NCBI RefSeq assembly: GCF_001540865.1
Contig: NC_033635.1
Coordinates: 4,532,963 to 4,596,962 of the forward strand
DNA from: Ananas comosus
Taxonomy: Eukaryota > Streptophyta > Magnoliopsida > Poales > Bromeliaceae
Reading direction: 5' to 3'
Length of the DNA: 64,000 bases
The notes under the pieces were generated by a model. It saw only the letters and a program-made list of their open reading frames with translations. It was not told the DNA's origin and made no database searches. Below, in pieces: positions 11,113 through 23,859 of this stretch. A program made the translations under genes and the position numbers. Numbering within the stretch: position 1 is the stretch's first letter; every line of letters begins with the position of its first letter.

Positions 11113-12235
11113 GTATTATATATCCTTGTTAAAAAGGAAGTTGGTGATGGTTGAAAGAGTGCATGGGTTGATAGGGGGTTGATAGAAGCCCAAGGTTGGT
11201 AACTTGGTCTTGTTGGCCACTCATTGGGTGTATTAAGAAAAGGACACTCATATGTTTCTTTAATTTAGTGTTAATTTGCTGTTGACTTTGGTATCTTGAG
11301 ATTAAGTATTTGGGCTGTGAATCCAAGGGTAGGAAGATGTCACGTGGGGTTTTGGAGTTCTCCCTTCACTCACCTTGTGGGGAAAGGAATCTCTCTTCTT
11401 ATGATATCACCAACACCAAGTTTAAATACATTTTTCCTAGGGATAGGAGCATTAATTTAAGGGGTTGATTTTGTTTAAAGCAAAAGCTTTTCTAGGATCC
11501 ATCCATAGCAAAAGTGAAATGACTTTTTGGTAAAGTCTTGGATTGACTCCTTAGTTAAAAGAAATGAAATGTATACCCAACCACGCACGAGTCATATATA
11601 ATTTAAGGCTTTCGATCTCTGCAATAGATATTTTACATGAAATTTATACGGAAGTAATGTTATTAAACCGTATAAATCAAGATACTAAATATTCAAGTAA
11701 GCGCACTTTCTTAACTTTGAATTAAGTTATAATAATGTCCAAAATATTTAAGTAAAGATTATTTATTCTATATAGAATACCTGTTATATATATATAAGGA
11801 AGATTTTCTGAAGTAAAAAACTTTAGAGCCTGATAATACTGCTTAATCAATTGCTTCTCCTTTTCTTTCTCCCTCTCTTTCTTCTTCCATGTATATTTTC
11901 TACATCATCTTCAAATTTTTGGCAACTCTGGTAGAATAATAAAAACACAAGAACTTATAATTAATTTGAGTCCGCAATATTAAATTCTATTCCCATTTCC
12001 CAGTTGTGTTGTTGTTTCCTCTTGTAGTTTTGCACTGACGAGCGCTGCTAGGAAAGACGGATGATCTGCATGCGGCGGGTACATGCAGCAGATAACTGGG
12101 AATCATGAATAGTGAGTGCATGCGCGTGGGAGGAGAAAAAGGATCCAAAGGGACAAGTAATCCCTGAGAGAGACAAAGTAGAATGAATTCCCATATCACT
12201 TCCCAGTGGGTCAAACGCCACTCGCTTGGAGCCAA
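11113..12235. other. Gene-free interval
   Basis: Mostly AT-rich. 11987-12235 is less AT-rich and contains GC-rich patches (GCATGCGGCGGGTACATGC), but no open frame with recognisable homology was found on either strand. Confidence 0.5.
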
Positions 12236-12293
12236 CCATAATTCATGGGGACCGTGAGTTGCATGCCCACGATTTTAGTGTTTTTTTTTTTTT

Positions 12294-12584
12294 GGATAAT
12301 TTCGTACGGGTCCCTGACAAATATATTTCTACAAAGTTCAGCTTTATATTTTCAAATATATCATTGCCGTTAGAATCTGTTAGAAAATTTTAATTAACCA
12401 TATATTTGAAGGGATATATTTGTGATGACAAAATTGATTATATAAGCAGTTCTCTAACAGTAATAAACCGGAGAGATATTTTTAAAAATAACAGGACTTT
12501 TGTAGGAACAATATATAAAAGTTGAACTTTATAGAAATATATTTATCATTTACTATATTTGCAGAGATTTGTATGAAATTAGCC
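12294..12584. mobile_element. MULE-like MITE in a poly-T tract
   Basis: The 291-bp element begins GGATAATTTCGTAC and ends GTATGAAATTAGCC. Inverted similarity extends about 70 bp inwards (TATTTCTACAAAGTTCAGCT pairs with AGTTGAACTTTATAGAAATA). It is bounded by T-runs of at least nine bases, compatible with a 9-bp T duplication. No ORF. Confidence 0.65.
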
Positions 12585-12853
12585 TTTTTTTTTATTTACA
12601 TTGTAGTGCGTGGGTCCCACAATTAATATGACGTTTGAATTAATTTCTTACCGTCCAATGCTTAGAATTTTTTTTTATTCATAAAATGATCTTGCTAGCT
12701 GTTCAAGGCGAGATCGATTTGGGTCTTTGGATGGTAATTGGTTGATCTAACAACCTCGATTGATTTGCCTCAGGTGGAGGAGGAAATTATCTTATGAGCA
12801 TGTTTTCTTTGAAATAACTGAGACTTGAAATGAGAATCGAAATAAGTTATTTC

Positions 12854-13293
12854 CAGTCTTAGTGTTTGGTTTGAGAGATTGACATTTTGATTTTCATTCC
12901 AGAAGAATTCGAATTCCTCAAAAGTGACTCCCATGCACCTTATGGGGGGAGCCAACTTTGATTCCAGCATGATTGAGAATCTTTTTTTTCACTAATAATC
13001 ATTTGAATTTAAATATAAATCATATAAAAGTACAATATATTATATCATAATTTCAAATTTGAATTTGAAATATATATGTAAAATATAAATTTTAATTTTT
13101 TGAATTTAATTTAAATAGTTCTAAATTTAATTTTTTTTCACTTTGACCTTGAATTATGATTGCAAAGTTAAATACTAAATTTAAATATTAATAAAACATT
13201 AATTTTTTTTTGAATTTCAATTTGGACATGATTTTGACTTCGATTTTGATTCCTATTCCGATTTCGATTTCTCTTTTGAATCAAATGTGTCCG
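12854..13293. mobile_element. Degenerate MITE with TGTTTGGTT-type ends
   Basis: The left end is near TTAGTGTTTGGTTTGAGAG and the right end near TTTTGAATCAAATGTGTCC, a weak inverted repeat. The interior is made of ATTTTGATTCC/GAATTTAAATT-like sequence, as in the elements at 25212 and 61436. Boundaries are approximate. Confidence 0.4.
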
Positions 13294-13779
13294 CTGAGTA
13301 GAAAATTTTGCTGAGACAACTTCAGCCCGGCCCCAAATATGAATTTTGCAGGACGGAGTAGATCGCGTGTCAAAGAACCGTCGTTGTTGTACAAAATGTT
13401 TGGATTTGAATCCGGAATCTGGCAGTCGATCGGCAGGGCTGGGTTTGCAGAATAAAAGTGTGCGCGCCTGCGGACATTCTCATGCACAAAAAGAGAAAGC
13501 CAACATTAATTCGAAGGTCTAGTAAGTGCAAAAGAGCCCCCCCTCAATTGAATATTCATTAATTCTTTTAAAGAAGAGTACGTAGTAAAATACCAGTTTC
13601 CTGATTAAATAATTAATGCTTTTTGCTTCTTAATTTGTAGTTGCATCATAGTTTCGTAGAATTCCTAGCAATCTCATTTTGGTATTCTGAATTGTGCGCA
13701 GTTGACTCTGCGGTCGACGGTCGAGGAACCGATGTCTAGACATGCTACGGGGACTTGATGATCAACAGGATCGAGCCTG

Positions 13780-13990
13780 TGTGACATTTCAATAGTCCAA
13801 CATCGGATAAAAATAAAATTGTCATTGGATATATAAGAAAATTTCATCCTACTAATAATAATTGAATATAAGTATTTTGAACTGATAGTTTAGACTCAAC
13901 GAATTATTATTGTTAGTTGTTTGGATCGTTATATTTGGTATCAGAGCCGATTCACTAATCAGAGTCACAAGTCTCACATCATACCTTTAT
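13780..13990 (+). mobile_element. LTR fragment with tRNA-Met primer-binding site
   Basis: A stretch starting TGTGACATTTCAATAGTCCA and running to GGATCGTTATA is followed at about 13939 by TGGTATCAGAGCC. That motif is complementary to the 3' end of initiator tRNA-Met and is the usual primer site just inside a 5' LTR. No gag/pol follows, so this is a truncated or short non-autonomous (TRIM/LARD-like) element. A related piece occurs at about 61000-61085. Confidence 0.55.
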
Positions 13991-13999
13991 CTTTGGATT

Positions 14000-14821
14000 C
14001 ACCCATTTTATTATAATTATTAAAAAATATCTTTATTGCGATTTGTTTTCAAATATATATATATATATATATATATATGGTTGATTGGGAATAGATAATG
14101 TGGTGTAAGTGTTACAGTATAGACTTTCTCCAACTGAGGGGCAACCAGTAGTAGGTTTCATCTCCGGCTTCTGCCGAGTCCATGTGCATCGGCAAAACTG
14201 CGAGAAGAAATTCTCTCTTAAAATTAGGCTATTTAAATTAAGATAGACTCATAGACTACCTCTAGTTAATTATTGTACTTTTATGTCGGACGCACATGCA
14301 TCATGAATGAGTGAGTAATAAATCTCATCTGTACATTCTCAATGATTATCTAGCTTGAAAGTCCTTAGAAGCTACTATATCGAAAATTGTAGTGACGTTG
14401 TAGTGTACAATATATGAATTTATTATACGTGCATGCATCCGGTTCGCAGCATGTGATCTTTATAGGCGAGTACATTTCATCGAGTAGGGTTGTCGATCCA
14501 GTTGAGGCTTCGATCATGATTGAGTTTGGATGAGTTGCATCTCATGCTGGTTGGGCACAATCATTTGGGGCAGTGTGTATGGTATTATGGGTTTTGATTA
14601 AGACGGTGTTTGGTTTTCTGTAAAATCGGCATGAAAAAAAAATTTCAGTAGAAAAGCAAAACTTCGACGTTTATTTGGCCTTAAAAGAAAATTTTCAAAA
14701 AAGTTTTTTTTACATATTCTGACGAAAATATGTGTTTTCGTTTTCCGCTCGAAACGAGCGGAAAACGAAAACGAGGGGAGAAATCGCGGCGTTGGGCGCG
14801 GAGAGGGCCAGCAGGCGCACG

Positions 14822-14855
<34 letters not shown>

Positions 14856-15455
14856 CTATAACCTGTATGAATCCCAATGTTCGTTGCCCAACGGGCAAAT
14901 TCTACTTCACTCTCACCATCATGTAACTCTTCTCTTCTTCTCTTCAACTCAAATTTTAATATATATTTAACGGTTCACTAATCAAACTTTAATTAGTTAT
15001 TTAATGGTTCTACTATCATTTACAATTGTATCATTTTATCTTACAATTATTCATTATGATCATTTCTCTTCCTCCCACTATATATTTTAATTAATCGCAA
15101 CGGCCTAACCACCTAAACTTCCATTTACTATATTTAAATGTTTCATTACACATCCTAAACTCTCTCTCCAATTATTCATTATCACATTTTTCTTACCTCC
15201 ACCGGACCTCTCCGATGATTGTGAAGTGACGACCGATGATCCCTCCCGACCACGGCAAAGAGAAAGTGGCGCGCATTCGTGAGAGAAAAGGAGGAAGGAA
15301 AAGAGGCGATGTGTTATACCTCCGCCAACAAGTGAAAACCTTTGGTGAATGTAGCAAAGTGAGATATATAAGAAATATTTAAAATTTTTATTATTAATTA
15401 CTGTTATGGTTTTTATCCGCTGCAAAGCGCGGTTCTTTCACTATATATTAATATA
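14000..15455. other. Gene-free interval with a diverged TGTTTGG repeat
   Basis: Near 14600-14710 there is a GGTGTTTGGTTTTCTG / TTATTTGGCC repeat resembling 26042-26160. At 14740-14765 a short palindrome occurs around CGTTTTCCGCTCGAAACGAG. A (TA)n tract lies at 14822-14854. No coding region was recognised. Confidence 0.5.
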
Positions 15456-15456
15456 A

Positions 15457-15999
15457 GAGTGAGGCTACTAATGCTTCTGAAGCACTAGCCTTCCGTGCTT
15501 CTAGCTCATTTTCGATGTTGCGACTTTCGAATCGTGCGATCGCTCCGTTAAACTTGATCTAGAGTATTTGGAGTACCTTAGAAAATATTTTTTATTTTTC
15601 GATATCATTTGCCTAGTGATCGAATGGCTCAAAATCAACAAATTTCAATGACCGTAGTGAGCCGTTTCAAGTTTAACGGTATAGAAAATATCCAAATCAC
15701 GTGAAATTTTGATAGAAAAATTTTTTATACTATATAAAACAAGATCAATATCTTTGATTTAAAATTTTAATGTCATATTATTACATTTTGTAAGATTTTT
15801 ATTTTCAGCCGTTGATTTTGGTCCCCTTCGTTCACCTAGCAATGATTATCGTAAAATCATAAAATTATTTTCTCTAGGTACCTCAATACTTCTAATCAAA
15901 TTTAACGGAGCCGACCGACGATTCAAAGTCAACAACAATCGAAAACGAGCTGGAAGCACGGAAGGCTCCGTGCTTCCGATAGCATAGTAGCATCACTCA
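15457..15999. mobile_element. Long-class foldback element
   Basis: Begins AGAGTGAGGCTACTAATGCT and ends ATAGCATAGTAGCATCACTC, with complementary arms throughout. The right subterminal palindrome is GGAAGCACGGAAG/GCTCCGTGCTTCC. Its sequence differs from the GGAGCACGG form at 303-844, but pairing is kept. No ORF. Confidence 0.8.
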
Positions 16000-16032
16000 T
16001 ATATATAATATATATATATATATAATATATAA

Positions 16033-16574
16033 TAGTAGGGCTACTATACTCTTATGAGTAGTGACCCTTATACTCATAAGTTGTTTTTCGATGATAGACT
16101 TCCCGAATCGAACGATCAACTCCGTTAAATATGATCTAGAGTATTTGAAACTCTAGAAACATAAATTTCGTAATTTTTCGAAATCATAATAAAGTCCATC
16201 AAGCGGGCATAAAATGAACGGTCAAAATCGAACGACGTCCTAAAAATGGATGATCGGATCCCTCAATTTAAGATCGGAGTTATTGATCTTTATCTAGGTA
16301 GTGTATAGAATTTTCTATCAAAAATTCAACCTATTCCGATTCTTTTCCACCGTTAAACTAGCAAGTATCCCATACCGGCCGTTAAAAATTGTCAATTTTG
16401 TGAGCTTTTGATCATAAGGTAAATGATGTCGAAAAATTATGAAATTTAATTTCTAGAAGTTTTAAATGCTCTAGATCATATTTAACGGAGTGGATCGTCG
16501 ATTCGGAAGCTCCATCATCGAAAACAACTTATGAGTAGTAAGGGTTCACTACTCATAAGAGTATAGTAGCCCTA

Positions 16575-16576
<2 letters not shown>
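16033..16576. mobile_element. Long-class foldback element
   Basis: The 544-bp copy is bounded by AGTAGGGCTAC and its exact complement, with TA microsatellites on both sides. The right subterminal palindrome pairs CTTATGAGTAGT with ACTACTCATAAG perfectly over 12 bp. This is a third sequence version of the same structural block. Confidence 0.85.

Positions 16577-16640
<64 letters not shown>
16577..16640. repeat. (TA)n microsatellite
   Basis: About 32 TA units between a foldback element and a Helitron-type head. Confidence 0.9.
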
Positions 16641-16642
<2 letters not shown>

Positions 16643-18290
16643 TACTTATAAAATCTTGAGTTTTAAATTCTTTTCTCTTTTCAAAAATGTCTCTCTCTTT
16701 TTACTAATACTTTCATGTCCAGTAATTTTCAACCAATCATTTCAAATAATTCACTAAATAATAATTTATGCTCAAATAAAGATATTAATTTTTTGCCATT
16801 AGATCTTATCTAACGATTGAAACTAAAGGTATCTGTCGCTTTTTGTGATAATAATACCATCGCGTTTATATTGTATCTTTTATCTACGCGTTTCTTAAAT
16901 ATTTTTCTTCTCACGCGTAAGACCCGTACCCACCAATCCTCAATCCTTTCTTAACGCGTTTCTTAAATATTTTTCTTCTCACGCGTAAGACCCGTACCCA
17001 CCAATCCTCTACCCACCAATCCTCAATCCTTTCTTAACGTAATATCCGTGAATTTCTTAAATATCTCATCAATCCAACTATCATACACGTTCAATATTTC
17101 TCCCATACAATACCCGCCTGCCATCTGCGCATAATATAGAGAATGTTAATACCCTCGCATATAAAATTTTCCTTCCCTACCTAATTTTATCTTATCGTAA
17201 TACTTATCCATACATAACTTATATCTTAAAGTATATCTTTTTTAATCTTTTTTTAATACTTTCTTATCTCCATTTATACGTTTCTTAAATATAAAGCATA
17301 TCTTTTAGTAATATTTTATTCGTTCCTCATAATCATTCCCGGTCGTCTTCGCCACAGTTGAAAAGATATTTTGGCTCCACCTAATTCATTTTAGTGTGTC
17401 ATAATATAATTTTCCAACTCATTCGTCTTTTGTATACTTTATTTTACTTTTTAAAATTTTTAAATGCTAATAAGTTTGCATCCTCATGACTTTTTATCTT
17501 TCATATATATTAATTGCGCAAGTCATCGTCCTTCCGACACATCGTTGTCGCCCTCACCAGCAGTGATACGTCATCGTCGTCAACTTCGTCGATCATCGTT
17601 GATCATCGTCGCCTTCGCTAGCACATATCTCATCGTCACCTTTGTCAGCACTTCATCATCATCCTACTCAATAGAACAATCATTTTTCTAACAATTAAAA
17701 GATATATTTTCCCTACTTAATTTTATCTCATCGTAATACTTATCCATACATAAAATATATCTTTTTTTTTAATTTTTTTTGATACTTTTTCATATTATAC
17801 GTTTTATCAAATATATTTTTTTTGTTTTTTAAAATATATTATTTTAGTAATATTTTATTCGTTCATCATCATCGTCCTCGGTCGTCTTCGCCACAGTTGA
17901 AAAGGTATTTTGGCTCCACCTAATTCATTTTAGAGTGTCATAATATAATTTTCCATCTAATTCGTCTTTCGTATATTTTGTTTTAATTTTTTAAGATTTT
18001 TAAATGCTAATAAGTTTGCATCTTCATGACCTTTTATCTCTCATATTAATTGCGTAAGTCATCGTCCTTCCGACACATCGTTGTCGTCCTCACTGGCGGC
18101 AACCCATCATCGTCATCATTTTTGCCGATCATCAATGCCTTCGCTAGCACATCATCATCACCATCTTTGCCAGCACTTTGTCGTCATCCTACTCACCGGA
18201 ACAATCATTTTTCTAATAATTGGAAAGGTTTTTTGATCCTATCCGATATTTTCAATCTATAACTAATTTTTTATTTTAGTTCCTAACTTA
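16641..18290 (+). mobile_element. Helitron-related region
   Basis: The head ACTACTTATAAAATCTTGAG and the following block (TCATGTCCAGTAATTTTCAA, ATCTTATCTAACGATTGAAA) match the heads of the Helitron-type elements at 45304 and 47277. The expected TC dinucleotide is replaced by the TA tract. Inside are a 67-bp tandem duplication (about 16886-17020, unit with ACGCGTTTCTTAAATATTTT) and a ~540-bp direct duplication (about 17330-17700 and 17870-18240) with CATCGTCGTC-type repeats. A CTAG-hairpin 3' end was not found, so the right limit is uncertain. Confidence 0.5.
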
Positions 18291-18298
18291 GATTTACT

Positions 18299-19760
18299 AT
18301 GTCACGCCCCGGATTATACTTTCCCCGGGCACGCCGACAAATCCGCCGTATACAAAGGAATTTTCCCTGTATACGTAGCGATAGCTGTACCTGTAAATCA
18401 AACACTACTACGAACAGTAGTAGAGAGCTGCTAGAAAAAAAAACAGAAACTAAACCAGCTGAGTTTCATATACATAGTCCAAATCCAAAATACAAAGCTA
18501 CTCGCACTGGCGAGTTAGGTCTACTATGTACATGAACTCGAAACAAAACATCTACCTGCAGTAGGGCACCTCTAGCTCAGCACGTCGGGTAGGGCTCTAA
18601 CTCGCGACGCCCTTGCCTCGATCCTGGTCCGCAGACGGTGCAGCAGCCGGAACCTGTGGCTCTGCAAAAACATAGGTAACAACTGGGCGTGAGAACTACT
18701 GTAAAAACAAGTAGTCCTCAGTGGGTACCGCCCAAAACAACATCGGTNNNNNNNNNNNNNNNNNNNNNNNNNNNNNNNNNNNNNNNNNNNNNNNNNNNNN
18801 NNNNNNNNNNNNNNNNNNNNNNNNNNNNNNNNNNNNNNNNNNNNNNNNNNNNNNNNNNNNNNNNNNNNNNNNNNNNNNNNNNNNNNNNNNNNNNNNNNNN
18901 NNNNNNNNNNNNNNNNNNNNNNNNNNNNNNNNNNNNNNNNNNNNNNNNNNNNNNNNNNNNNNNNNNNNNNNNNNNNNNNNNNNNNNNNNNNNNNNNNNNN
19001 NNNNNNNNNNNNNNNNNNNNNNNNNNNNNNNNNNNNNNNNNNNNNNNNNNNNNNNNNNNNNNNNNNNNNNNNNNNNNNNNNNNNNNNNNNNNNNNNNNNN
19101 NNNNNNNNNNNNNNNNNNNNNNNNNNNNNNNNNNNNNNNNNNNNNNNNNNNNNNNNNNNNNNNNNNNNNNNNNNNNNNNNNNNNNNNNNNNNNNNNNNNN
19201 NNNNNNNNNNNNNNNNNNNNNNNNNNNNNNNNNNNNNNNNNNNNNNNNNNNNNNNNNNNNNNNNNNNNNNNNNNNNNNNNNNNNNNNNNNNNNNNNNNNN
19301 NNNNNNNNNNNNNNNNNNNNNNNNNNNNNNNNNNNNNNNNNNNNNNNNNNNNNNNNNNNNNNNNNNNNNNNNNNNNNNNNNNNNNNNNNNNNNNNNNNNN
19401 NNNNNNNNNNNNNNNNNNNNNNNNNNNNNGCTGCGCCCGTAAACGGCACCGGCGGAACTCACCTACCACCCTGCCACGCGTCGAAGCAAGCGATATTTAC
19501 GAGGTGAAATTTCCGGACCCACTTCTGGGCGCCCGGAACATGGGATCCGAATTGGCTTCCAGTTTCAGTTAAATTAAACACTCGTTTCTGGGCGACCCTA
19601 AACATTTTCTGGGCGCCCGAATCTGGCAAAACTCCAGTTTTGCTTATTTGAGTGCGCCGAGTCCAATTCTGCATCCAATTCGTGCAGAATTGACTCCGAC
19701 TCAGTCCGACACTCTCCAGAGATGTCGACCAGTCTAAAATACTGAAGCCAATCCTATCCA
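18299..19760. mobile_element. Possible retroelement LTR/UTR fragment around an assembly gap
   Basis: TGTCACGCCCCGGATTATAC near 18300 resembles the start of plant Gypsy LTRs or their flanks, and the sequence is more GC-rich than its neighbours. On the other side of the gap a block repeats TTCTGGGCGCCCGGA / TTCTGGGCGACCCTA / TTCTGGGCGCCCGAA at about 30-60-bp spacing. No protein domain is visible; open frames here are only read-through of Ns. Confidence 0.3.
18748..19429. other. Assembly gap of 682 Ns
   Basis: Unbroken run of N. Nothing can be said about its content, and any open reading frame spanning it is artificial. Confidence 1.
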
Positions 19761-20076
19761 AAGCTCAGGAACACTACATACTAAGTGCACGTGAAATACA
19801 CATTGCATAAAATATTAAAAATATAATGTATATTGTTCAAAATTTTTGAAAAACTAAATGCATAACTTTTAATTTTTTTAAAAAATATAATTTTTTCAAA
19901 CTTCTAATAGACGTAGATTATGTTTTACGAAAACTTAAAAACCAAATAATATTAAAAATTCTTTTACAAATAAAAAAATTCTTTAAACGTACTGATATTA
20001 GGAAAAAACTCAAAACAATATAATAATTTAAAATCATAATAAATGGAATAGCTCAATATGCCATACATCATATATG

Positions 20077-20112
<36 letters not shown>

Positions 20113-20452
20113 TTACACAATTTATTTATTCAAAAATAATAAAATATTTTTTTAAAATTTAAAAAGATAAAATATTAACAATATTTAAATTTTAAATAGG
20201 TCATAAAAATTTAATATGATCAAAATATATTACTATATACGAAGAAGAAGATTTTAAAAAAGTGCATAGATTCAAAAAAAAAAATTTATATTATTTAAAG
20301 TGCACATATTGAGAAAATGATGTATACTCGGTTTGTACAATAAAATTAAAAATCAAAATAACAAAAGAATTCTGTAGATTTGAAAAGTTTTGCATCTTAA
20401 AATTCGAATAATATAATAATCATACGAATTCGAAAAGATTTACATTCTATTA
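19761..20452. other. Gene-free AT-rich interval
   Basis: Very AT-rich, with a (TA)n tract at about 20074-20109. No feature recognised. Confidence 0.5.
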
Positions 20453-22447
20453 TCTATACTATTTATAAGAGAGTGAGTTCTTACATTTTTTTTGCCAAAA
20501 TGTCATTCACATATAAGTTAATCCCACTCCATTTTAATTAATATAATCCATTTTTTTTGAAATAAGTTACTTACAGTTGTAGAATTTGAGTTTTTTCTAT
20601 AAAATTATAGTTAATCAACACCATCAAATCTAATCCAACGGTTAAAATATAAAGTCTTTGTCGTTATTTCTACCAAAAAATCTCTCTATTTTTTAATTAT
20701 TTTAATTTTTTTGGAAATTCATTCGTTTCGCTCGCTATTACATAGCGTGCATGTTTTTAAAAATAAATAACTCTCTTCACGTTTTCTCTCTCACGAAATG
20801 GAGGCCGACGTCCAGGTCAAGACGGCCTGTCGCCTACGCCACCAGCGGCAGGCCCTTTGTGCTTGTGCTCGCCCTAAGGGGCTCTCGCTGCCTCCCACTC
20901 AGTCCCCATCACAACTCTATCTCTTTCTTTCAATCCCTCATCCCATCAGAAAGAGATGGAGTGCTTGTGCTCGCCCTAAGGGGCTCTCGCTGCCTCCCAC
21001 TCAGTCCCCATCACAACTCTATCTCTTCCTTTCAATCCCTCATCCTATCAGAAAGAGATGGAGAGACCCCCTAGAGTATAGGCAATTTTGAAATACACTT
21101 CTCAACTTTTTATTTATTTTTTTAATTCAATATCTTATCTGCTTATATTATTTTACTGATTAATTGTCTCAATGAAAAAAAAAATTAGGAGACTAAATCG
21201 CAAATGATCTAAAGATGAGGGGCTGTTATACATTTTTATCTAAAAAATGCACTACAACACATTTTTCATAAAAGATTCTACCATATAATTCAAGACAGAA
21301 AAACTCTCTTCTACTGTAGATGATTTCCAAGCCGACTACTCAACTATTATATATCACATCTTTCATAAAAAAATGAACCATATGATTCAAAATCGAGAAA
21401 CCCCTATAATTATAGGTGACTTTGAAATAAAACCCCCTCACTATAGCTTACTTTGAAATAGAGCCCTCAACAATTATGTATTTATTTTTAATTGATATCT
21501 TTCTAACTTTTATATTTTATTAATTAATTAATTAATTCTGTTTTATTTGATATAGCGCAGTTAATTAATCTATTTTCTAAAATTTAGTATTTACTATTTA
21601 GAATTTAAAAAATTTGGTTAAAATTTTAGTTTATTTGGCTAAATTAGTAATTATGTGTATATTAATAAAAAATAAATTGCCTAAAGATGAGAAAGAGTTT
21701 GTACATTTTTATATAAATAAATTATATAATTTTTTACCAATTAATTAGATCTCTAACGTGTAACATTTGCATGGAAACTAAATAATATATAGAAAAAGAA
21801 TATTCCAAGGAGATTTTATTAATTAATAATGTTTTGGATACTGTTTGATTTTAAATTTTGCCTGAATTATTTTTAGTATGTAAATTGTTGAATACTTTAT
21901 CGGTCATTTAATAGCAAAAAAAATTAGGGGACTGATTTATAAGTGGCCTAAAGATTGAGGGTCTTCAACCATCTTTTCATCGTAAAAAATGATAAATGAT
22001 ATAATTTATATTTATTAAAGGGGTCTCAAATATAAAAGCTTTTGAATACAAAATAAAACAGTATGAATGACAATGGCCTAAATTATTTTTGTATAAAAGG
22101 TTTGCATGACTTAAATAATTTTTGGCATGATTTATATAATTAAAGGGATTTCATGTATAAATATTATTTTTGGCCCCAAAAAAGTGGATCTTTTATAAAT
22201 AGTATAAAAAAAAAAAAAAAATTTGGCTACATGTAGAGATCTAAAATTTAATTTATGTATATGATCAATTGGATAATAATTTTTTTACTATCTTATGCAG
22301 ATATAATAATTAAATTATAAATATTTACAGATAATTTATTTAAAAATTATATATTACATATCAATCATGTTCGATTTTAATTATTTTGAAATTTTTTTTT
22401 TATTTTTTTTAAATATATGACGTGCATTGCACGTGCACTTCTATAGT
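20453..22447 (+). mobile_element. Non-autonomous Helitron-type element
   Basis: Starts with TC after an A (TCTATACTATTTATAAGAGA). It ends CACTTCTATAG before a T, with the hairpin ACGTGC-ATT-GCACGT starting about 27 nt before the 3' end. An A|TC...AG|T insertion with no target duplication and a 3' subterminal hairpin are the Helitron hallmarks. The last four bases are ATAG rather than the canonical CTRR. No Rep/helicase ORF is present. It carries a small open frame with an in-frame 102-bp duplication (20859-21062). Confidence 0.65.
20859..21062 (+). repeat. 102-bp tandem duplication within an open frame
   Basis: Two adjacent 102-bp units (20859-20960, 20961-21062) differ at only a few positions. 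The unit is a multiple of three, so the plus-strand frame from 20751 to 21074 (107 codons) carries a repeated 34-residue block beginning VLVLALRGSRCLPLS. A second frame (20798-21091) also stays open. No homology is recognised; it may be a captured host fragment or chance. Confidence 0.8.
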
Positions 22448-22488
22448 TAAATTATATTATTAATTATATATATAATATATATTATATA

Positions 22489-23135
22489 GGTATGAGGCTA
22501 CTTACTATCGTGAAGCTGCGGAGCGTCTCACGTGTAGCAGGTCCGAGTGAGCGGGGGGGAGCTTTTCGGGGGGCGATGTTTGCGAGCCTCTGGAGGATCG
22601 TAGCGGATGGGGGCGCGTCGGTTAACACTTGCAATCTCGTGAGTATTTGAAGTACTAGAAAATAAAATTTTATGATTTTACGAATTCATTTGACCTAGGT
22701 AGAACGATAAGGGCGGACTTCAAATCAGGACTTCGGTCTGAAAATTAAAAAATTTAAAGAATTATAGGGAGAGGGGTATGATCATTAAGAGGTTTGTAAT
22801 TCAAAGCTTATTAGAATCTTCGTTTTATATTGAGTATAGAACTTTTCTATCAAATATTTCAGTGATTTAATATTTTTCACGGTTAAGCTAGTAAACGGGT
22901 CACTCCGGCCATTGAATTTGTTGATTTTGAGGGCCGGTAGTGTCGTGAGTCACTAGGCATAATATATGCAAAAAAATATAAAATTTATTTCTTAGGTTAC
23001 TCCAGGAGATAACTTGCTGAGAGCGTAAGTTTAGAGCGAGCGCGGGATAGTCACGTGTCGAAAGTCGCGAACAGTCGGAAAAGAAGGTGAGAACACGGGA
23101 AGTGCCGCTTCGGAAGTGATAGTGGCCTCACTCAC
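22489..23135. mobile_element. Diverged long-class foldback element
   Basis: Left end TATGAGGCTACTTACTATCG and right end GATAGTGGCCTCACTCACGG. The central region matches the class (CTTTTCTATCAAATATTTCA, GGTTAAGCTAGTAAACGGGT). Many GC-rich substitutions and insertions make it the least typical copy. Confidence 0.55.
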
Positions 23136-23315
23136 GGGTATTATGAGAGGGGCTGACGGTATGAGTAGGTCGGGAGACGCGGAGGCTTCCGGCGGCGGTG
23201 CTTTCATGCAAATTTGTTGGTCGAAATGGTATAGTGAAGTATAATAATTATATATTTACAAGCACCAAGTACTTTGTACTTTTACAAGCACCATAGACAG
23301 ACTATATATATATAT

Positions 23316-23858
23316 AGTTGAGTTGGAATGCTATTGGTAGAAAACTAGCTCCGTTGCCATCAATTTGTTTTCGATAATGAAGCTCTTAAATTGACGATCG
23401 GCACTGTTGAATATGATCTTACCACTTGAAGTATCTAGAAACCAAATTTCAAATCATTTTGATATCATTGACCTAATGATCAAAGGGCTTTAAAATTTGT
23501 AATTTTAATGGTAGATATGAGGCGTTTTCTCGTTTAACAGTGTAAAGCTGTCCAAATCAATTGAATTTTGATGAGAAAATTCTTTAAACTATTTAGAATA
23601 AAATTTATACTCTCGATCTTGATTACAAAATCCATATCATCATTTTTTTAAGGATATTCATTTTCAGTCATTCATTCTTACGCCCACTTGATAGACAAGA
23701 GAATAATATCGGAAAAGTATAAAATTTGATTTCTAGATATTTGAAGTGGTATAGATCATATTCAACGGTACCGATCGTCGATTTGGAGGCTTTATCATCG
23801 AAAACAAATGGGTGGCAACGGAGCTTGTTTGCTACCGGTAGTATTCTAGCTCAACTCT
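23316..23858. mobile_element. Long-class foldback element
   Basis: Begins AGTTGAGTTGGAATGCTATTG and ends GTATTCTAGCTCAACTCT. The arms pair along their length. The right subterminal block GGTGGCAAC...GTTTGCTACC is an imperfect palindrome. Same subfamily as 44262-44809. Confidence 0.8.
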
Positions 23859-23859
23859 C

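Noticed and set aside
18572..19572. Long open frames on both strands (up to 296 codons)
   Set aside because: They consist of read-through of the 682-base N gap; no real coding evidence.
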